64,000 nucleotides of DNA from Actinomycetaceae bacterium (GTDB lineage Bacteria; Actinomycetota; Actinomycetes; Actinomycetales; Actinomycetaceae), in contig JAUNLF010000001.1 of assembly GCA_030532405.1 (NCBI GenBank), positions 62,001 to 126,000 on the forward strand, given 5' to 3'. Positions 53,067-62,519 of this stretch are shown one piece after another. A program made the position numbers and the translations under genes. Under the pieces are notes generated by a model. The model was not told the origin of the DNA. It did not search any database and worked only from the letters and a program-made list of their open reading frames with translations. Each line of letters starts with the position of its first letter. The first letter of the stretch is position 1.

Positions 53067-54503
53067 TTACTTCACTTTACGCACGAGCGCTAGGAACATT
53101 GCGTCCGTTTGGTGCACGTGCGGCCACAGTTGGATGACGTCTCCCCCACCCATTTTTACCGGCGTTAGTTCGATCGGACTCATTGACACCTGATCCACGG
53201 CCTGCGCGGCGGATAGGATTTCGATGTCGTCGCGGTCTTTGATGCGCTCAATCTGGTCGATTGTTTCGCGCTTGTGCGGTGAACACGTAATGTAGGCCAT
53301 CACTCCACCGGGTTTGAGGGCGTCCAGGCCCGAGTCGATCAGCTCTTCTTGGAGTTTAACCAAGTGCGTGAGGTCGGATACCGTCCTGCGCCACCTGGAT
53401 TCCGCGCGCCTGCGCAACGCACCCAGACCGGTACACGGAGCGTCGAGGATGATGCGGTCGTACTTCACGCCCTCTTCTAGATTGCGGCCATCGCCAACTT
53501 GGACGGTCACGTTGTCGAGCTGGCGGACAGTGTTTTCAACCAGGCGGGCGCGGTGTTCAGAGACTTCGTTTGCAAGCAGGTGCGCGCCGCGCTGGGCTCC
53601 GATTGCGGCAACGAGGCCGGCTTTGCCGCCCGGCCCCGCAGACATGTCGAGCCAATCGGTGTCTTCTGTTTCGATCTCTAGCTCCGCAAACGCGGTAGCC
53701 ACCAGCTGAGACCCTTCGTCTTGAACCGCGGCTCTGCCATCGCGGATGGCGTGCAGTCGGCCGGGATCGCCGCCACCGATCATTACCGCCCACTCCGAGT
53801 AGTCACCCGGACGCGCCGAGGTTTTCAGGAAATACTCCGCGTCGTCGGCCAGGTCCACGGGCAGTATCAGTCCGGGCCTTGCACACAGCGAGACGTCCGG
53901 GTTCGAGTTGTTAACCGCCAGCAGGTCTTCAAGTTCGCGCGGGTCGCGCCCGTGCGCTTGGAGCGCGGTTGCTAGGGCGCGCACGATCCACTGCGGGTGC
54001 GAGTACATGACCGTGATGCGCTCAGCGTCATCCTGGATGCGGGCCATGCGTTTTTCCCACTGGGTGCCGGTGTGATCCGAAACTGCGCGGGCAACACCGT
54101 TTACAAACTTTTCCACGCCGCGGCCGGCAACCTGTTTGGTTAGCTCAACGGCTTCGGCCACGGACGCGTGGTCGGGAATGCGCATGTGCAGAATCTGGTG
54201 CGCGGTCATGCGAAGGATTGCGCGTACTTCGGGATCGATCTTGTCGATAGGGCGGTTCATGCACTGGCCGAGTACCCAGTCGATTCGACCGCGGTAACGC
54301 AGCGTGCCGTAAACGAGCTCCGTGGCTAGGCTGGCGTCGCGGTGCGATAGGCGTGCGCGGGTGATCATCGGGGGAAGCACGAGGTTTGCGTAAGCGCCGT
54401 CTTGATCAACGGCGAGCAGGGCCTCGTAGGCGACGCGGCGCGGCTCTTCCACTCCGCGCATCCTCTGGTTTGAGCGCGCGGGTTTGCGTTTGTAGTCGGC
54501 CAT
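53067..54503 (-). CDS. rsmB: RsmB, 16S rRNA (cytosine-967) methyltransferase
   Basis: A 478-residue SAM-dependent enzyme. An N-terminal NusB-like RNA-binding domain (about 15-165) precedes the methyltransferase domain: LDMSAGPGGKAGLVAAI binds SAM, DAPCTGLGALRRR is motif IV, and YITCSPHKRET contains the catalytic cysteine. It overlaps the fmt stop (TAATGG) by one base; fmt-rsmB-rpe is a common order. Confidence 0.95.
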   Translation of the reverse strand: MADYKRKPARSNQRMRGVEEPRRVAYEALLAVDQDGAYANLVLPPMITRARLSHRDASLATELVYGTLRYRGRIDWVLGQCMNRPIDKIDPEVRAILRMTAHQILHMRIPDHASVAEAVELTKQVAGRGVEKFVNGVARAVSDHTGTQWEKRMARIQDDAERITVMYSHPQWIVRALATALQAHGRDPRELEDLLAVNNSNPDVSLCARPGLILPVDLADDAEYFLKTSARPGDYSEWAVMIGGGDPGRLHAIRDGRAAVQDEGSQLVATAFAELEIETEDTDWLDMSAGPGGKAGLVAAIGAQRGAHLLANEVSEHRARLVENTVRQLDNVTVQVGDGRNLEEGVKYDRIILDAPCTGLGALRRRAESRWRRTVSDLTHLVKLQEELIDSGLDALKPGGVMAYITCSPHKRETIDQIERIKDRDDIEILSAAQAVDQVSMSPIELTPVKMGGGDVIQLWPHVHQTDAMFLALVRKVK

Positions 54504-55441
54504 TAGGCTTCTTCCCCTCCAAGTTTGTCACCGGTTTCAAGGCGCGCCCCGCGCGCCCAGTCGGCTGCGAGCATGTGTGCTTTGCCCGCGGGAGCAACAG
54601 TTACTAGTTCCAACACCTTGTCCGCGGCGTCCACAAAGACGGCCTTTTTCTGAATCTCCAGGCGGCCCGGCTCGGTCGCATCCCGGTCGGTGACCCGAGT
54701 TTCCAAGATTTTTATGCGCTTGCCATCGGGCAGGATCGTGAACGCTCCCGGCGCGGGTGCGCACGCGCGCACCTGGTTGTGGATTTGGCTCGCAGGGTTT
54801 GCAAAATCGATCTTGAGGTCGTCGCGCGTGATCCGGTGAGCGTAGGTCGCCCCTTCTGCAGGCTGCGGGTGCGCGTTCGCCACTCCGGCCTCGATAGTGT
54901 CAACAACGTCGACGACGTCACCTGCACCCAGTACTGCGAGTTCATCCAACAGGTCGCCGGAGTTGATATTGGGGTCGATTTGCACGGGCCGCGAACTGTA
55001 GACGGGCCCGGTGTCCAGGCCTTCTTCGAGTTGGAACACGTCCACCGCGGTTACCGTGTCACCGGCTTCGATTGCGCGTTGTACGGGCGCGGCTCCCCTC
55101 CACCTTGGCAGTGCCGAGAAGTGAAGGTTAATCCACCCGTATTCGAGCGATTCCAAAACATCCTTCGGAATGATTGCACCGTATGCGACAACCACGCCGA
55201 TTTGAGCCCCCGTCGCCTTTATCTGCTGCGCTACCTCAGCGTTGCGAAGCGAGTCAGCTTCAATCAGCGCAATGTTGTGGCTCGCTGCCCAAACCGCAAC
55301 GTCGGACGGGTACAGCGTTCGGCCTCTGCCGCGGCGCGCAGGCGTGCGCGTAAGGACAGCTACGACCTCGTGGTCGGATTCGACGAGCGCTGCGAGCGTT
55401 GGGACTGCGATATCTGGCGTTCCGGCAAATAAAATCTTCAC
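54503..55441 (-). CDS. fmt: Methionyl-tRNA formyltransferase
   Basis: A 312-residue enzyme that formylates initiator Met-tRNA. MKILFAGTPDIAVPTLAALV at the start and INLHFSALPRWRGAAPVQRA (SLLPKYRGAAP-type loop) are diagnostic; the C-terminal OB-like domain begins at about 205. GTG 55441 has a -10 exactly six bases before it and no Shine-Dalgarno, so fmt-rsmB-rpe can be transcribed separately from the HAD gene upstream. Confidence 0.96.
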   Translation of the reverse strand: MKILFAGTPDIAVPTLAALVESDHEVVAVLTRTPARRGRGRTLYPSDVAVWAASHNIALIEADSLRNAEVAQQIKATGAQIGVVVAYGAIIPKDVLESLEYGWINLHFSALPRWRGAAPVQRAIEAGDTVTAVDVFQLEEGLDTGPVYSSRPVQIDPNINSGDLLDELAVLGAGDVVDVVDTIEAGVANAHPQPAEGATYAHRITRDDLKIDFANPASQIHNQVRACAPAPGAFTILPDGKRIKILETRVTDRDATEPGRLEIQKKAVFVDAADKVLELVTVAPAGKAHMLAADWARGARLETGDKLGGEEA

Positions 55442-55447
55442 CCGGCT

Positions 55448-55453
55448 AGTCTA
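55448..55453 (-). promoter_or_regulatory. Leaderless -10 element of fmt
   Basis: On the minus strand TAGACT ends six bases (AGCCGG) before the fmt GTG, in the 18-base gap after the HAD gene. Confidence 0.6.
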
Positions 55454-55459
55454 GCGTGC

Positions 55460-56083
55460 CTAGGAATGGTGTAGTCCCATCGTGGGCGCTAGGCGTCGCT
55501 GCACGAGTTCTGTGCGCAGCTGATCGGCGTCAGTAAACAAGATTGCATCGATTCCGAGGGCGGACGCGGCTTCCACGTTGTCCACATTGTCGTCGATGAA
55601 CACGACTTCCTTCGGTGACTTGTCTATCAGCTGGAGGAGGCGTTCAAAGATGCGCCGGTCCGGCTTCGCTAAGCCCACTTCGCCGGACACGATGCGCGGC
55701 CCGAGCTTGTCGATTACCGGCAGGTGGGCCAGTGCGTGTCCAAACAGTTGGTGCGGCCAGTTAGAGAGTACCGCGGTGGGGACCGACATTGCGTGCAGGT
55801 CTTCGATTAGCTCCAGCATGCCCGGCACGGGGCCGCGCAGTGTGGCGGGAAAGCGCGCCACGTATCGGTCAAAGATTTCTAGGTCAGCCGGATAGTGCGA
55901 CTGGAACCACTTGCGTGCAACGGCAAGGTCAACTCCCGCATCGAGGGAGCGGTTGAAGCTCCAAAAGTCGGTTCTGACCAGGAAGTCGTCCCATTCTTGG
56001 GACGTCAAGAAACCCTCTTGAGAGCCAAATGGGTCCCACTTGATTACTACCTGTCCCAGGTCGAAAACTACTGTCTTCAACAT
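55460..56083 (-). CDS. HAD-IA family phosphatase (YihX-like)
   Basis: A 207-residue HAD-superfamily hydrolase with an alpha-helical cap. Motif I is VFDLGQVVIKWD; the nucleophile is Asp8, but the usual second aspartate two positions on is glycine, as in YihX-type sugar phosphatases. Motif II is at VLSNWP, motif III the lysine of LAKPDRRIF, motif IV FIDDNVDNVEAA. Substrate unknown. It sits 5 bases after priA and may be cotranscribed with it. Confidence 0.88.
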   Translation of the reverse strand: MLKTVVFDLGQVVIKWDPFGSQEGFLTSQEWDDFLVRTDFWSFNRSLDAGVDLAVARKWFQSHYPADLEIFDRYVARFPATLRGPVPGMLELIEDLHAMSVPTAVLSNWPHQLFGHALAHLPVIDKLGPRIVSGEVGLAKPDRRIFERLLQLIDKSPKEVVFIDDNVDNVEAASALGIDAILFTDADQLRTELVQRRLAPTMGLHHS

Positions 56084-56088
56084 TCCCC

Positions 56089-58077
56089 CTACAGCAATTG
56101 CTCAGGGTTGACTCTAACACTGACCAATCCTTCTCGCTTTAGACTCCGCTCTATCTGGGTGGCTTTAACCGAGTCGATCAGGCTTGGTGCCGCGTCCCAC
56201 GGGCATCTGTAGATTGCGCGCACGGGGTTTTTACCCATCGACTTTTGAACGTCGCGTCCGACCCTTGGTGCCATGCCTAAAAACTCGCAGCGGCTGGGCA
56301 CCTGCATTTGCGCGGTGAACGCCTCCACGTCGGCCCGGTCACCGTCGATTGCAACAATGCTTTTGGCGGGGAAGAATCCGAGGACTTCGCGCTCATCAAG
56401 CAGGCGGCTGGCGTAATCCCACGGGTCGCGGCGAACCAGTGCCTGCCCAACACTGGAATCGCGTACGCCAACCACGATCATTTGACCATCGGGGCGTACC
56501 AGGCCGAGGACGTTCATCCACCTGCGCATTGCTTCTTCTGGCGCCCAAAGTTCGGGCCGGCCCAGAATCGCGGATGCGTCCAACACGACGGCCGCGGCGT
56601 AGCCGCTAGGGCTTATAGGCTCGGCCCCCGGAGTAGCAATAACTAGCCCCGTGTCGCGCTTTAGCTCATCGATCACCTGGTGCTCCGCATCGGAGGTTTC
56701 AATCAGCACGCGCGGTAGCGCCCGGCCGAACTCTTCGGCGGTGCGCGCAGACCCAACGCGAGTCGACCTCCAAACCGTTGAAGCACAGTTGTGGCATCGC
56801 CAGTTCACCTGCGGGCGCGAACACCACGAGCACGTGAGTTGCCCACGCGCCGATGCGCGAAGGGGCCCGTGACAGTGGTGGCACCGGCCCAGTTCCCCGC
56901 ACCGGTCGCACACGATAACCGAAACCCATCCGCGACTGGGCACGTGTACCAGGACGGGACCGCGCTGCAATGAGTCGCGAATGAATGATTGTACCGAGGG
57001 CGGAATCCGCGAATGGCCGGCCGCGCCCTCCCGGTCGCGGTCAAACTCGTCGGGGACGCGCACCACCGCGGTTTGGGCGCGCATCACCTCGTGGTCGGGA
57101 AGCAGGGCCGCGGCCCATCCCGTGCGCACCAGTTGCGCCTGCGCGATTGACACCGACATGCCCGCAGCAATTAGGGAACAGCGTTCCAGGTGCGCCCTCC
57201 GAACCGAAATTTCCAGGGCGGACAGGTACGGTGCCTGCGGGTCATCCAGCCGATCATCGGCCGGATCAAACACGACAATCGCACCGAGATTTGGAAGCGG
57301 AGCGTAAGCGGCGGACCTCGTGCCAATCACAACGTCAGCCATTCCAGCTTGAATCTCGAGGAATGACTTAAACCGGCGATACTTCGTGTCCGTCGCCTTT
57401 TGGGTGATTACCCGCCACGGCGAATCTTGAAAAATAGCTTCAACGCGGTCGACGTCCATCGCCGTTGGAACGATTACGAGGACGCGTCTGGTGGACTCTA
57501 AAACCGCCTGCACTATGTCGAGGAGCGGGTGATCCGCCATTCGCGGCGGATACACCTTCGGCAATAGCTGCCAAACGGCCCTCGGCGACTGGCCTTTCGA
57601 CAAACGCTCCAGTAGCGCCGGCCCGCCGGCGTAGTAGCGCCACCAGTCGTTACGCTGCTCGACTTCGGTTGGTGTTGGGACCTGCTGGACTCCGTCCCAC
57701 TGTTCTAAAAACTTCTTTTCCGCCCCCGCGTGCCGGTCGGGAATCATCGCGTCCACGACCTTGGCAAGCGCCACCGCGTTGCGTTTTGCAATGTCACGAG
57801 CAAGCGTGAGCATCGCTTCGTTCACGAGTGGAATCGGAGAAACCAAGCGTTCAATTTCGGCTAGTTTTCCACCGAATTCAGATTCCGACACGACCTCGAC
57901 GACGATACCGTTATACCGCCGGCCAGCCATCTTCACGCGGACTAACGATCCGGTTTGGACGGCCATGCCGGCGGGTATGCGGTAGTCGAACAGCCTATCG
58001 AGGTGGGGCAGGTTCGTATCCACGAGCACGCGTGCAACGAGCTGGTCCCCAAGCAACGATGGCTGATTCGAAGTCAT
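56089..58077 (-). CDS. priA: PriA-like primosomal protein N' without helicase motifs
   Basis: A 662-residue protein. The N-terminal 3'-DNA-binding domain (VLVDTNLPHLDRLFDYRIP, SLVRVKMAGRRYNG) and the zinc-binding segment (CDRCGELGRCHHCHG, CSWC, CHNC, about residues 390-430) match PriA. The expected P-loop and DEEH boxes are absent: the region reads RRVLVIVPTAMDV and VVFDPADDR. Actinobacterial PriA proteins are known to lack helicase residues, so this is a family trait rather than damage. It probably recruits replication-restart factors. Lies between metK and fmt, as usual. Confidence 0.93.
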   Translation of the reverse strand: MTSNQPSLLGDQLVARVLVDTNLPHLDRLFDYRIPAGMAVQTGSLVRVKMAGRRYNGIVVEVVSESEFGGKLAEIERLVSPIPLVNEAMLTLARDIAKRNAVALAKVVDAMIPDRHAGAEKKFLEQWDGVQQVPTPTEVEQRNDWWRYYAGGPALLERLSKGQSPRAVWQLLPKVYPPRMADHPLLDIVQAVLESTRRVLVIVPTAMDVDRVEAIFQDSPWRVITQKATDTKYRRFKSFLEIQAGMADVVIGTRSAAYAPLPNLGAIVVFDPADDRLDDPQAPYLSALEISVRRAHLERCSLIAAGMSVSIAQAQLVRTGWAAALLPDHEVMRAQTAVVRVPDEFDRDREGAAGHSRIPPSVQSFIRDSLQRGPVLVHVPSRGWVSVIVCDRCGELGRCHHCHGPLRASARGQLTCSWCSRPQVNWRCHNCASTVWRSTRVGSARTAEEFGRALPRVLIETSDAEHQVIDELKRDTGLVIATPGAEPISPSGYAAAVVLDASAILGRPELWAPEEAMRRWMNVLGLVRPDGQMIVVGVRDSSVGQALVRRDPWDYASRLLDEREVLGFFPAKSIVAIDGDRADVEAFTAQMQVPSRCEFLGMAPRVGRDVQKSMGKNPVRAIYRCPWDAAPSLIDSVKATQIERSLKREGLVSVRVNPEQLL

Positions 58078-58124
58078 AGTCCAATCAAACCACGAGGCGT
58101 GGACATTTAATTACGTGAGGGCGA

Positions 58125-59312
58125 CTATGCCAGTGCGGACTTCAGTTCATCAACGCGGTCGGTCTGCTCCCAGGTGAACTCGTCGCGGCCGAAGTGGCCG
58201 TAAGCGGCGGTCGGCTCAAAGATGGGTTCGGTCAGGTGCAGGTCGCGGATGATTGCGGCCGGGCGCAGGTCAAAGACTTCACCGATTACGCGCTGCAGTT
58301 CAGCGTCGGGCACAACGCCGGTGCCGAACGTATCCACGTACAGGCCAACGGGCTCGGCGCGGCCAATCGCGTACGACACCTGCACCTCGCAGTGCGTCGC
58401 AAGGCCGGCAGCCACAACGTTCTTCGCGATCCAGCGCATCGCGTAGGACGCACTGCGGTCTACCTTAGAAGCGTCCTTACCGGAGAATGCTCCCCCACCG
58501 TGGCGAGAGAAACCACCGTAAGTGTCAACAATGATCTTGCGGCCGGTCACACCGGTGTCACCCGCGGGGCCACCAACAACGAAGCGTCCGGACGGGTTAA
58601 TCAGAAGGTTGGTTGAAGAGGTGTCAAAAGATTCACCCAGGCGGTCCATAACCGGCTTGATAACGAGCTGCGATACGCCCTCACGAATTTCTTCCAACGA
58701 AATATCTTCGCTGTGCTGCGTGGAGACGAGCACGGTCTCAATGCTGACGGGGCGTTTTTGCTCAAAACGCACAGAAACCTGCGTCTTACCGTCGGGGCGA
58801 AGCTGCGGCATTTGCGTGCGGCGAACTTTTTCAAGGGAACGGGCAAGCTCGTGGGCCGCGGCGATCGGAAGCGGCATTAGTTCAGGCGTGTCCGTGCACG
58901 CGAAACCAAACATGAGGCCCTGATCGCCAGCACCCTGCGCCGACAGCTTGTCTTCGGAGGACTCCTCGCGCATTTCGAACGAGCGGTCAACAGACTGCGC
59001 AATATCGGGCGACTGCTGGTCAATCATTGGCTGGACTTGCAACGTTTCAGCATCAAACCCAACGCCGGGTTCGGTGTAGCCAATGCGTGCGACCGTGTCG
59101 CGCACGATCTGCTCGATGTCTAGGTCAGCGGTGGTGGTGGCCTCCCCCGCCACGATCACGCGATCGGTGGTGGTGAGTGTTTCAACTGCCGCGCGAGTCT
59201 TTGGATCCTGCTCCAATGCAGCATCCAAAATAGCGTCAGAGATTTGGTCACAGACCTTATCGGGGTGGCCGGAGGTTACGGATTCGGACGAGAATAAACG
59301 ACTTTGCTTCAT
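58125..59312 (-). CDS. metK: S-adenosylmethionine synthetase
   Basis: A 395-residue enzyme making S-adenosylmethionine from methionine and ATP. Motifs: [20 protein letters not shown] at the start, [19 protein letters not shown] and [17 protein letters not shown] (P-loop). A -10 element exactly six bases before the ATG indicates a leaderless mRNA. It supplies SAM for RsmB and other enzymes. Confidence 0.98.
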   Translation of the reverse strand: MKQSRLFSSESVTSGHPDKVCDQISDAILDAALEQDPKTRAAVETLTTTDRVIVAGEATTTADLDIEQIVRDTVARIGYTEPGVGFDAETLQVQPMIDQQSPDIAQSVDRSFEMREESSEDKLSAQGAGDQGLMFGFACTDTPELMPLPIAAAHELARSLEKVRRTQMPQLRPDGKTQVSVRFEQKRPVSIETVLVSTQHSEDISLEEIREGVSQLVIKPVMDRLGESFDTSSTNLLINPSGRFVVGGPAGDTGVTGRKIIVDTYGGFSRHGGGAFSGKDASKVDRSASYAMRWIAKNVVAAGLATHCEVQVSYAIGRAEPVGLYVDTFGTGVVPDAELQRVIGEVFDLRPAAIIRDLHLTEPIFEPTAAYGHFGRDEFTWEQTDRVDELKSALA

Positions 59313-59318
59313 GCATAC

Positions 59319-59324
59319 ACCTTA
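59319..59324 (-). promoter_or_regulatory. Leaderless -10 element of metK
   Basis: On the minus strand TAAGGT ends six bases before the metK ATG, in the 38-base gap after coaBC. Confidence 0.55.
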
Positions 59325-59350
59325 AACGATGCGAATTTTTGGCGCGACGA

Positions 59351-60670
59351 TTACGAAAAAATTCGATTCGCTACGAGCGCGACTAGTTCACGGGCGACAT
59401 CTAGTTTAGTACCCGACGCTTCCAAGACAACTTCTCCTGAAGCGGTTACAACACTGATCGCGTTTTGCGCGGCGGCGAAGCCAAGGCCGTCTCCCACGCG
59501 GTTAATTGCGATAAGTTCGGCGCCCTTTTTGCGCGCTTTTTCGCGTCCAAAACGCATGACGGTCTCGAGGTCACCCGTTTCTGCGGCAAATCCCACAGTG
59601 TAAAGCTCGGGGTAGGCCCTCGAGGCCTGTGCCAAAATGTCCGGGTTGCGAACTAGTTCGATCGTGAGTCCGTCCGCGTTGTCGTCTGTCTTTTTGACCT
59701 TCGATTCAAAGTATTCACGAGGGCGGAAATCGGCAACCGCGGCAACAAAGAACCCGACCTGAAACTGCGCAGCCCTCTCCATTACCGCTTCGTATAGGTC
59801 CGTAGCCGAAGGCGTCTGAACAACCTCAATGCCCTGTGGGATTAGGTCTTTAGCAATGTTCGCGGCGAACAGGGTTACGCTAGCTCCGCGCTCTTTGAGG
59901 GCGGTTGCTATAGCGGTTCCCTGCATTCCGGTGGAGTGGTTGCCAAGGAAGCGGACCGGGTCGATTGGCTCGCGAGTACCACCCGCGGTCACAAACGCTT
60001 TGACTCCGGCAAGGTCTTGGGTAATGCCGCTCCGCTCGAGTGGTTCCTCAGAGCTTGAAGCGTGCGCTGTCCGCGCTGCCGCATCTCCCCCGCCTGTCAC
60101 CGCTCCCATAGCCCTGGCCAGGATGTCTTCCGCGGCGCGCGCGATTTCTTCGGGTTCGGGCATGCGTCCGCGGCCCGTGTCACCCGAAGATAGGGCGCCC
60201 TCAGCGGGAGAAAGAATATGGATTCCACGCTGTTTCAAGGTCGCAATATTGTCCGCGGTTGCGGGGTTATCCCACATCGCGGTGTGCATTGCGGGCACGA
60301 TTAAGACCGGGCACGTTGCCGCTAAAACGGTGGTGGTCAGCAGGTCGCCGGCCAGGCCCGCGCGGATCTGCGCAATCAGGTCGGCCGTTGCGGGTGCAAT
60401 AACAATCAGGTCAGCGTCACGAGCGGCTTCAACGTGGTCAACGCCGGCGTCCTCTTCAAATACGGAAGTATGCGCCGGATTGTTCGACAGCGCCTGCCAC
60501 GTGGTTTTGCCAACGAAGTGCAGGCTCGCCTCGGTTGGCATGACGCGCACGTCGTCACCGCTTTTAATGAAGTGCCGCACGACCGCGGGCACCTTATAAG
60601 CGGCAATGCCGGCCCCCACCCCAACGACTATGCGGCGGGGCGTGCGGCCGGCATCAGTTTTAGAACTCAA
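59351..60670 (-). CDS. coaBC: CoaBC, phosphopantothenoylcysteine synthetase/decarboxylase
   Basis: A 439-residue bifunctional coenzyme A enzyme. The flavin-binding CoaC half (about 14-185) shows VGVGAGIAAYKVPAVV and VPAMHTAMWDNPA; CoaB (about 220-439) shows FVTAGGTREPIDPVRFLGN and the KxKK-type ESKVKK loop. A variable Ala/Ser/Gly-rich linker (about 190-215) joins them. The start is a TTG at 60670, 29 bases after rpoZ, without a strong ribosome site, so the start is less sure. Confidence 0.95.
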   Translation of the reverse strand: MSSKTDAGRTPRRIVVGVGAGIAAYKVPAVVRHFIKSGDDVRVMPTEASLHFVGKTTWQALSNNPAHTSVFEEDAGVDHVEAARDADLIVIAPATADLIAQIRAGLAGDLLTTTVLAATCPVLIVPAMHTAMWDNPATADNIATLKQRGIHILSPAEGALSSGDTGRGRMPEPEEIARAAEDILARAMGAVTGGGDAAARTAHASSSEEPLERSGITQDLAGVKAFVTAGGTREPIDPVRFLGNHSTGMQGTAIATALKERGASVTLFAANIAKDLIPQGIEVVQTPSATDLYEAVMERAAQFQVGFFVAAVADFRPREYFESKVKKTDDNADGLTIELVRNPDILAQASRAYPELYTVGFAAETGDLETVMRFGREKARKKGAELIAINRVGDGLGFAAAQNAISVVTASGEVVLEASGTKLDVARELVALVANRIFS

Positions 60671-60699
60671 TGGTTACAAAACTTTATTGCTTTGCCGAA

Positions 60700-60969
60700 C
60701 TACTGTGCGTCCGGTGCTTCTTCCATGACCAGCATGTCCTCGTTGATCTCACGAAGCGCGGTCGAAAGCGGCTTGTCGTCTGCCTCTACGGGGACGACGG
60801 GACCTACGAACTGGACCATGTTGGACTCCAGTTGCAGGTTGTAAGAGTTGATCTGACGAGCACGGCGAGCCGCGAACACGACCAGCGCGTACTTCGAATC
60901 GACCTTGTCCATGAGGTCGTCGATCGGCGGGTATGTAATGCCTTCAGGATGGGCGACGATTCCCGACAT
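60700..60969 (-). CDS. rpoZ: RNA polymerase omega subunit
   Basis: An 89-residue subunit that helps assemble the beta' subunit. [20 protein letters not shown] and [15 protein letters not shown] are typical of actinobacterial omega. GGAAGAGG precedes the ATG. It lies between gmk and coaBC, the conserved order. Confidence 0.96.
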   Translation of the reverse strand: MSGIVAHPEGITYPPIDDLMDKVDSKYALVVFAARRARQINSYNLQLESNMVQFVGPVVPVEADDKPLSTALREINEDMLVMEEAPDAQ

Positions 60970-61008
60970 GAAACCTCTTCCTTGATTTTGTTACGTAACG
61001 GGTCAATA

Positions 61009-61677
61009 CTACGACAAGCCCATGAGACTAGCCAGCTCATCAACTGTGCGTTCCACCTCGTCGTTTATGAGGACGTGGTCGAACTCGCCCGCGGCTTTAA
61101 GTTCCACGCGCGCTGTCTCGAGGCGTCTTGCCATCTCTTCTTCAGTTTCCGAGCCTCGCCCTCGAAGGCGCGAAACTAGTTCGTCCCACGACGGGGGCTC
61201 TATGAAAATGAATCGCGCGTCGGGCATTTTTTGCTTGACCAGGCGAACGCCAGCGAGGTCGATTTCCAAAAGGGCGGGACGCCCCTCAGCTAACGCCCGC
61301 TCGATGGGTTCGCGCGGCGTGCCGTAGTTGTGTACGCCGTGCACGGTGGCCCACTCCAACAGCTGGTCTTTGTCGATCAGTTCCTGGAAGCGCTCCGGGC
61401 TCATGAAGTGGTAGTGCTGGCCATCGATCTCCCCCGGGCGCGGCGAGCGAGTTGTCGCCGACACGGACAGGTAGATCTGCGGGTAGCGCTCCAGCAGGCG
61501 GCTAACCACGGTTCCCTTCCCCACCGCGGTGGGGCCGGCAACCACGGTGAGTCGCTGACGCGCCGAGCCGGATTCCGCGCCTCGCGCGGCCGTACTCGAC
61601 CCGGGCTGACCCGGCGCGGCCGGATCGATGCCGGCGCCATTTAGATCGTTCTGGTTTGGCTCGTTCATAGGCTCCAT
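61009..61677 (-). CDS. gmk: Guanylate kinase with extended N-terminus
   Basis: A 222-residue enzyme converting GMP to GDP. The P-loop GPTAVGKG is at residues 48-55; SVSATTRSPRPGEIDGQHYH is the GMP-binding segment. About 40 residues before the P-loop are low-complexity (Asn, Gly, Ala, Ser, Pro), an extension beyond the usual start. The ATG overlaps the pyrF stop (TAATG); ATG 61668 is also possible. The mihF gene that usually separates pyrF from gmk in actinobacteria is missing. Confidence 0.95.
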   Translation of the reverse strand: MEPMNEPNQNDLNGAGIDPAAPGQPGSSTAARGAESGSARQRLTVVAGPTAVGKGTVVSRLLERYPQIYLSVSATTRSPRPGEIDGQHYHFMSPERFQELIDKDQLLEWATVHGVHNYGTPREPIERALAEGRPALLEIDLAGVRLVKQKMPDARFIFIEPPSWDELVSRLRGRGSETEEEMARRLETARVELKAAGEFDHVLINDEVERTVDELASLMGLS

Positions 61678-62519
61678 TATGAAACCTGGCCGAGCGCTCG
61701 CCTAATTTCACCGGTCGTGTCAGCAAGTGCCTTTGCGAGGTCCTGCGGATTCGGGCCGGCGTTCAAAATTCCGCGTGAGGACGAAACCAGAATGTTGAGC
61801 TCGGCGTCCTGCTTCGATACGGAGCCTCCCTGGGCGCCAAATCCCGGCATTAGGATGGGGCCGCGGTAGCCGTCCAACGCGTCGCCCACGACCTCAGTGC
61901 GATCCGGAATCGTCGCGCCGATCACCACGCCAAACGAGCCGACCTTTTCGCCGGCGTTGAACTCATCGTTCTTTTGCGTTGTCCACTCGATCACCCTCGC
62001 AGCCACTGACAAGCCGGCGCGGGTTGAGCGCTGCAAGTCAGCGCCCTCCGGATTAGACGTCAGTGCCAGAGCAAACAACCCCTTGCCGTGTTCGGCTGCA
62101 AGCCGGGCGGTCTGATCGTAAGCGCCCGGCCCCATGTACGGCGACACCGTGATCGCGTCGGCCTCAAGCGGCGCCCCCTTTGGTAAGAACGCGTCGGCGT
62201 AACCGGCCATCGTGGATCCAATATCCCCGCGCTTTACATCCAGCACGGTGAGGATTCCGCGTTCGCGCGCAGTACCCAGAACGTCCTCCAGGACAGCAAT
62301 TCCCGCCGACCCAAAACGTTCAAAAAATGCTGACTGCGGTTTGATTGCAGCCGCGTTTTCAAGGCCGTCGAGGGCGCGGCTGGCGAACTCTTTGAGTCCG
62401 TGAACCGTGTCGGGCAGACCCCAACGCTGTAGCAGTGCGGCGTGCGGGTCAATACCCGCGCACACCGGGCCGCGCTGGTCGATTGCGGCCTGTAGGCGAG
62501 CGCCGAAAGACTCAGGCAT
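61677..62519 (-). CDS. pyrF: Orotidine-5'-phosphate decarboxylase
   Basis: A 280-residue enzyme, the last step of UMP synthesis, of the long actinobacterial type. [19 protein letters not shown] binds substrate and [19 protein letters not shown] holds the catalytic DxKxxD. ATG 62519 is chosen because GGGAGG precedes it and it overlaps the carB stop by 8 bases; an upstream start at 62558 is inside carB. Confidence 0.96.
   Translation of the reverse strand: MPESFGARLQAAIDQRGPVCAGIDPHAALLQRWGLPDTVHGLKEFASRALDGLENAAAIKPQSAFFERFGSAGIAVLEDVLGTARERGILTVLDVKRGDIGSTMAGYADAFLPKGAPLEADAITVSPYMGPGAYDQTARLAAEHGKGLFALALTSNPEGADLQRSTRAGLSVAARVIEWTTQKNDEFNAGEKVGSFGVVIGATIPDRTEVVGDALDGYRGPILMPGFGAQGGSVSKQDAELNILVSSSRGILNAGPNPQDLAKALADTTGEIRRALGQVS

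Noticed and set aside
56089-58077. PriA as a damaged gene because helicase motifs are missing
   Set aside because: The frame is intact and full length, and loss of the helicase motifs is known for actinobacterial PriA.
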